Assembly: GCA_934086355.1 (NCBI GenBank)
Contig: CAKOID010000021.1
Coordinates: forward strand, 1 to 15,747
Source of the DNA: an uncultured Bacilli bacterium
GTDB lineage: Bacteria > Bacillota_I > Bacilli_A > RF39 > UBA660
Direction of reading: 5' to 3'
DNA length: 15,747 nt
The position numbers and the translations under genes are program-made. Position 1 is the first letter of the stretch. Each line of letters starts with the position of its first letter. The notes beneath the pieces were generated by a model. It did not search any database. It had not been told where the DNA came from and saw only the letters and a list, made by a program, of their open reading frames with translations. Below are positions 14,694 to 15,747 of this stretch, one piece after another.

Positions 14694-14780
14694 GTTTATC
14701 TAAAAAAAATAATAGAAGTTTAAATAATTGAAAGATGAAAAAAAGTTGTTTAAATATTTTATCAGACAGTAATTTGTTTA

Positions 14781-14820
14781 TCAATATAAAAAGTTAGAAA
14801 TATATAACATTTTATATTGA
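14781..14820. repeat. 11-bp inverted repeat at the regulatory region of the HTH cassette
   Basis: TCAATATAAAA (14781-14791) and TTTTATATTGA (14810-14820) are perfect complements separated by 18 bases. The right arm overlaps the -35 box of the cassette promoter, so it is a candidate operator. The 18 bases between the arms are nearly all of the direct repeat that recurs downstream of the promoter. Confidence 0.65.
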
Positions 14821-14872
14821 AATAGTATTTTTTTAGTGATATAATTTTAATGGTGTTAGAAATATATCACAT
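14793..14872. repeat. Paired 18-bp direct repeats flanking the cassette promoter
   Basis: GTTAGAAATATATAACAT (14793-14810) and GTTAGAAATATATCACAT (14855-14872) differ at one base and lie on either side of the -35/-10 boxes. Spacing between starts is 62 bases. Within this span GTGATATA (14836-14843), overlapping the -10, and TATATCAC (14863-14870) form an additional 8-bp inverted repeat. The layout suggests cooperative repression, most simply by the cassette's own HTH protein. Confidence 0.65.
14817..14845 (+). promoter_or_regulatory. Promoter of the membrane-protein/HTH cassette
   Basis: TTGAAA (14817-14822), a 17-base spacer and TATAAT (14840-14845) match the consensus well. Both boxes are overlapped by inverted repeats, indicating a repressed promoter. 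Confidence 0.75.
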
Positions 14873-14886
14873 CAAGGAGGGAAAAT

Positions 14887-15297
14887 ATGAAAAAAAAAGT
14901 AACTTTGAAAGAAATGCTTTCATCACAAATCATTATTACAATATTAATTGCAATTTATTATTGGTGTTGGGCAAGAAATGATTGGAAAGATTATTATGTT
15001 ACAATACAAAATACAGTAGGAATATTAGCTTTCTTTATTTTTGTTGGAGAGTCTATTCGTATGTCAAAATACAAAAAAGAAGTTAAAGACGAAATGGCAA
15101 TTGCAAATTTAAGAAAAAGTGATTCAATCTGTTTTAAAGTATTAGCTATTTTAATAATATTTACAGCATTCCTATCAGCAATTCTAAGATTTGAAATATC
15201 ATCAGAAATAACTGGATATATTTTAGTAGGAATTATAGTATTTATTTCAATTGTTAGAGTTATATTATTTTACAATATAGATAAAAAAGGAATTTAA
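14887..15297 (+). CDS. Small membrane protein paired with an HTH regulator (DUF2178-like)
   Basis: The 136-residue product has four hydrophobic segments at about residues 13-27, 40-57, 82-100 and 108-128. A charged cytoplasmic loop (SKYKKEVKDEMAIANLRKSD) lies between the second and third. It is followed one base later by a small Xre-type regulator; pairs of this size and order are common in Firmicutes, with the membrane protein often assigned to DUF2178-like families. Function is unknown; a sensor or immunity-like role is a guess. The start ATG follows an excellent AAGGAGGG site. The two genes form an operon under the repeat-flanked promoter. Confidence 0.7.
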   Translation: MKKKVTLKEMLSSQIIITILIAIYYWCWARNDWKDYYVTIQNTVGILAFFIFVGESIRMSKYKKEVKDEMAIANLRKSDSICFKVLAILIIFTAFLSAILRFEISSEITGYILVGIIVFISIVRVILFYNIDKKGI

Positions 15298-15298
15298 A

Positions 15299-15514
15299 AT
15301 GGAACTTGTAACAAAAATAAAAGAATATCGTGAAAAAAGAGGAATGAAACAATCGGAGTTAGCAGAACTAGTAAATGTCAGAAGAGAGACAATAGTGTGT
15401 TTAGAAAACGGAAGATACAATCCTTCATTGAAACTTGCAATGGATATTGCAAAAGCTTTTGATGTTCAAGTTGAAGATTTATTTTCATTTATAGATGAAA
15501 AGCCTAAAAAGTAA
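15299..15514 (+). CDS. Xre/Cro-CI family HTH regulator (71 residues)
   Basis: This is a single HTH_3 domain: KIKEYREKRGMKQSELAELV (about residues 6-25) gives the first helices, VRRETIVCLENGRYNPSL (28-45) the recognition helix and following turn, then AMDIAKAFDVQVEDLFSF. It has no effector domain, as in the YozG-like class of tiny DNA-binding regulators. The start codon is one base past the membrane protein's stop, with AAGG inside the upstream gene's end as ribosome binding site, so translation is coupled. It probably binds the repeats around the cassette promoter and regulates itself; this is inferred from context. Confidence 0.9.
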   Translation: MELVTKIKEYREKRGMKQSELAELVNVRRETIVCLENGRYNPSLKLAMDIAKAFDVQVEDLFSFIDEKPKK

Positions 15515-15516
15515 AA

Positions 15517-15538
15517 TACAGTGACATTTACAGTGACA
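15517..15538 (+). repeat. Tandem TACAGTGACA repeats
   Basis: TACAGTGACA occurs at 15517-15526 and 15529-15538, a 12-base period or about one helical turn, directly after the HTH gene. It could be a binding site; no function is evident. Confidence 0.6.
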
Positions 15539-15575
15539 AATCTTACTAAATAATATTAAATATTATAAACAAAGT

Positions 15576-15610
15576 ACTTAGATGAAATTAGTCTAAGTTT
15601 TTTATTTTTT
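15576..15610 (+). terminator. Terminator of the HTH cassette
   Basis: ACTTAGA (15576-15582) and TCTAAGT (15592-15598) form a 7-bp stem with a 9-base loop, then TTTTTTATTTTTT. The stem is identical to that of the carboxypeptidase terminator on the other side of the cassette. Confidence 0.8.
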
Positions 15611-15617
15611 AATAGTA

Positions 15618-15646
15618 TTGTATCAATATAGCAAAAATGATAAAAT
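15618..15646 (+). promoter_or_regulatory. Promoter of a structured leader RNA at the window edge
   Basis: TTGTAT (15618-15623), a 17-base spacer and TAAAAT (15641-15646) predict a transcript starting near 15653. Confidence 0.6.
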
Positions 15647-15652
15647 AAAAAT

Positions 15653-15747
15653 AGAAAGAGAGTGAGTATTGATGGTGCGACGGTTCGGTCGTAATTGTAT
15701 AGTTGGAGATTAACCAACCTAATAAACTTTGGTCAAGAGTTAGTACT
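15653..15747 (+). ncRNA. Structured leader RNA, cut by the window end; T-box-like, group II intron 5' end as alternative
   Basis: The stretch is GC-richer than other gaps and has stems GAC/GTC around GGTTCG and GTTGG/CCAAC around AGATTAA. AGAGAGTGAGTA followed by TGGTGCGA resembles the start of T-box stem I. AGTA..TTGA can pair with TCAA..TACT near the end, leaving an unpaired GAGTTAG on the 3' side where a T-box specifier loop would be; TTA (leucine) would be the codon. Against this, GTGCGAC with a short hairpin back to GGTCGT also fits the 5' end of a group II intron (GUGYG). The window stops before either can be settled. Confidence 0.4.

Noticed and set aside
14781..14872. CRISPR array
   Set aside because: There are only two copies of an 18-bp repeat with a promoter between them and no regular spacers.
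1..15747. Mycoplasma-type code (TGA as tryptophan) or reassigned TAG
   Set aside because: No TGA codon occurs inside any supported gene, tryptophans are TGG, and nfo and pdp end in TGA. TAG ends the AI-2E family and carboxypeptidase genes just ahead of their terminators.

Overview
The window is strongly AT-rich and gene-dense, with short intergenic gaps, A/T-ending codons and ordinary Firmicutes signals (AGGAGG-type ribosome binding sites, TTGACA/TATAAT promoters, small hairpin-plus-T-run terminators). RNase J, a DacF-type carboxypeptidase, an AI-2E family permease, a PyNP-type phosphorylase and an OLE-type RNA together point to an uncultured, probably gut-associated member of the Bacilli or a neighbouring Firmicutes lineage. 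TAA, TGA and TAG all end genes here and no TGA lies inside a reading frame, so the standard bacterial code (table 11) is in use. The lineage is inferred; no ribosomal RNA is present.

Layout. 1-257 (minus): 5' part of a ZIP metal transporter. 363-1434: a near-consensus promoter, then about 480 bases of non-coding, hairpin-rich RNA that I read as an OLE RNA, then the small membrane protein gene oapA and a terminator. 1423-3093 (minus): RNase J. 3247-4365: an amidoligase-like enzyme. 4381-4797 (minus): a four-helix membrane protein of unknown function. 4875-5771: endonuclease IV. 5772-6081: a gene-free stretch with a promoter, a long terminator-like hairpin and a run of ten G. 6082-9194: a two-gene surface-protein operon. 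Its first gene has a SipW/TasA-like export signal. Its second begins as a type IV prepilin, is interrupted by one in-frame TAG, and continues into an ectodomain resembling that of the first gene. 9282-10508: pyrimidine-nucleoside phosphorylase. 10545-12299: HerA/DUF87-type ATPase. 12372-13484: AI-2E family permease. 13541-14665: D-alanyl-D-alanine carboxypeptidase. 14781-15514: a membrane-protein plus HTH-regulator pair under a repeat-rich promoter. 15618-15747: a promoter and the start of a structured leader RNA (T-box-like, or possibly the 5' end of a group II intron) cut by the window edge.

Most genes are housekeeping and stand in single-gene units: RNA decay (RNase J), base-excision repair (Nfo), nucleoside salvage (Pdp) and wall maturation (DacF). 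The parts worth most attention are the OLE-oapA unit beside a metal transporter, the surface operon in which one ectodomain type sits on two different export signals with a broken or recoded frame, the G10 hairpin upstream of that operon, and the autoregulated-looking HTH cassette bracketed by two near-identical terminators.
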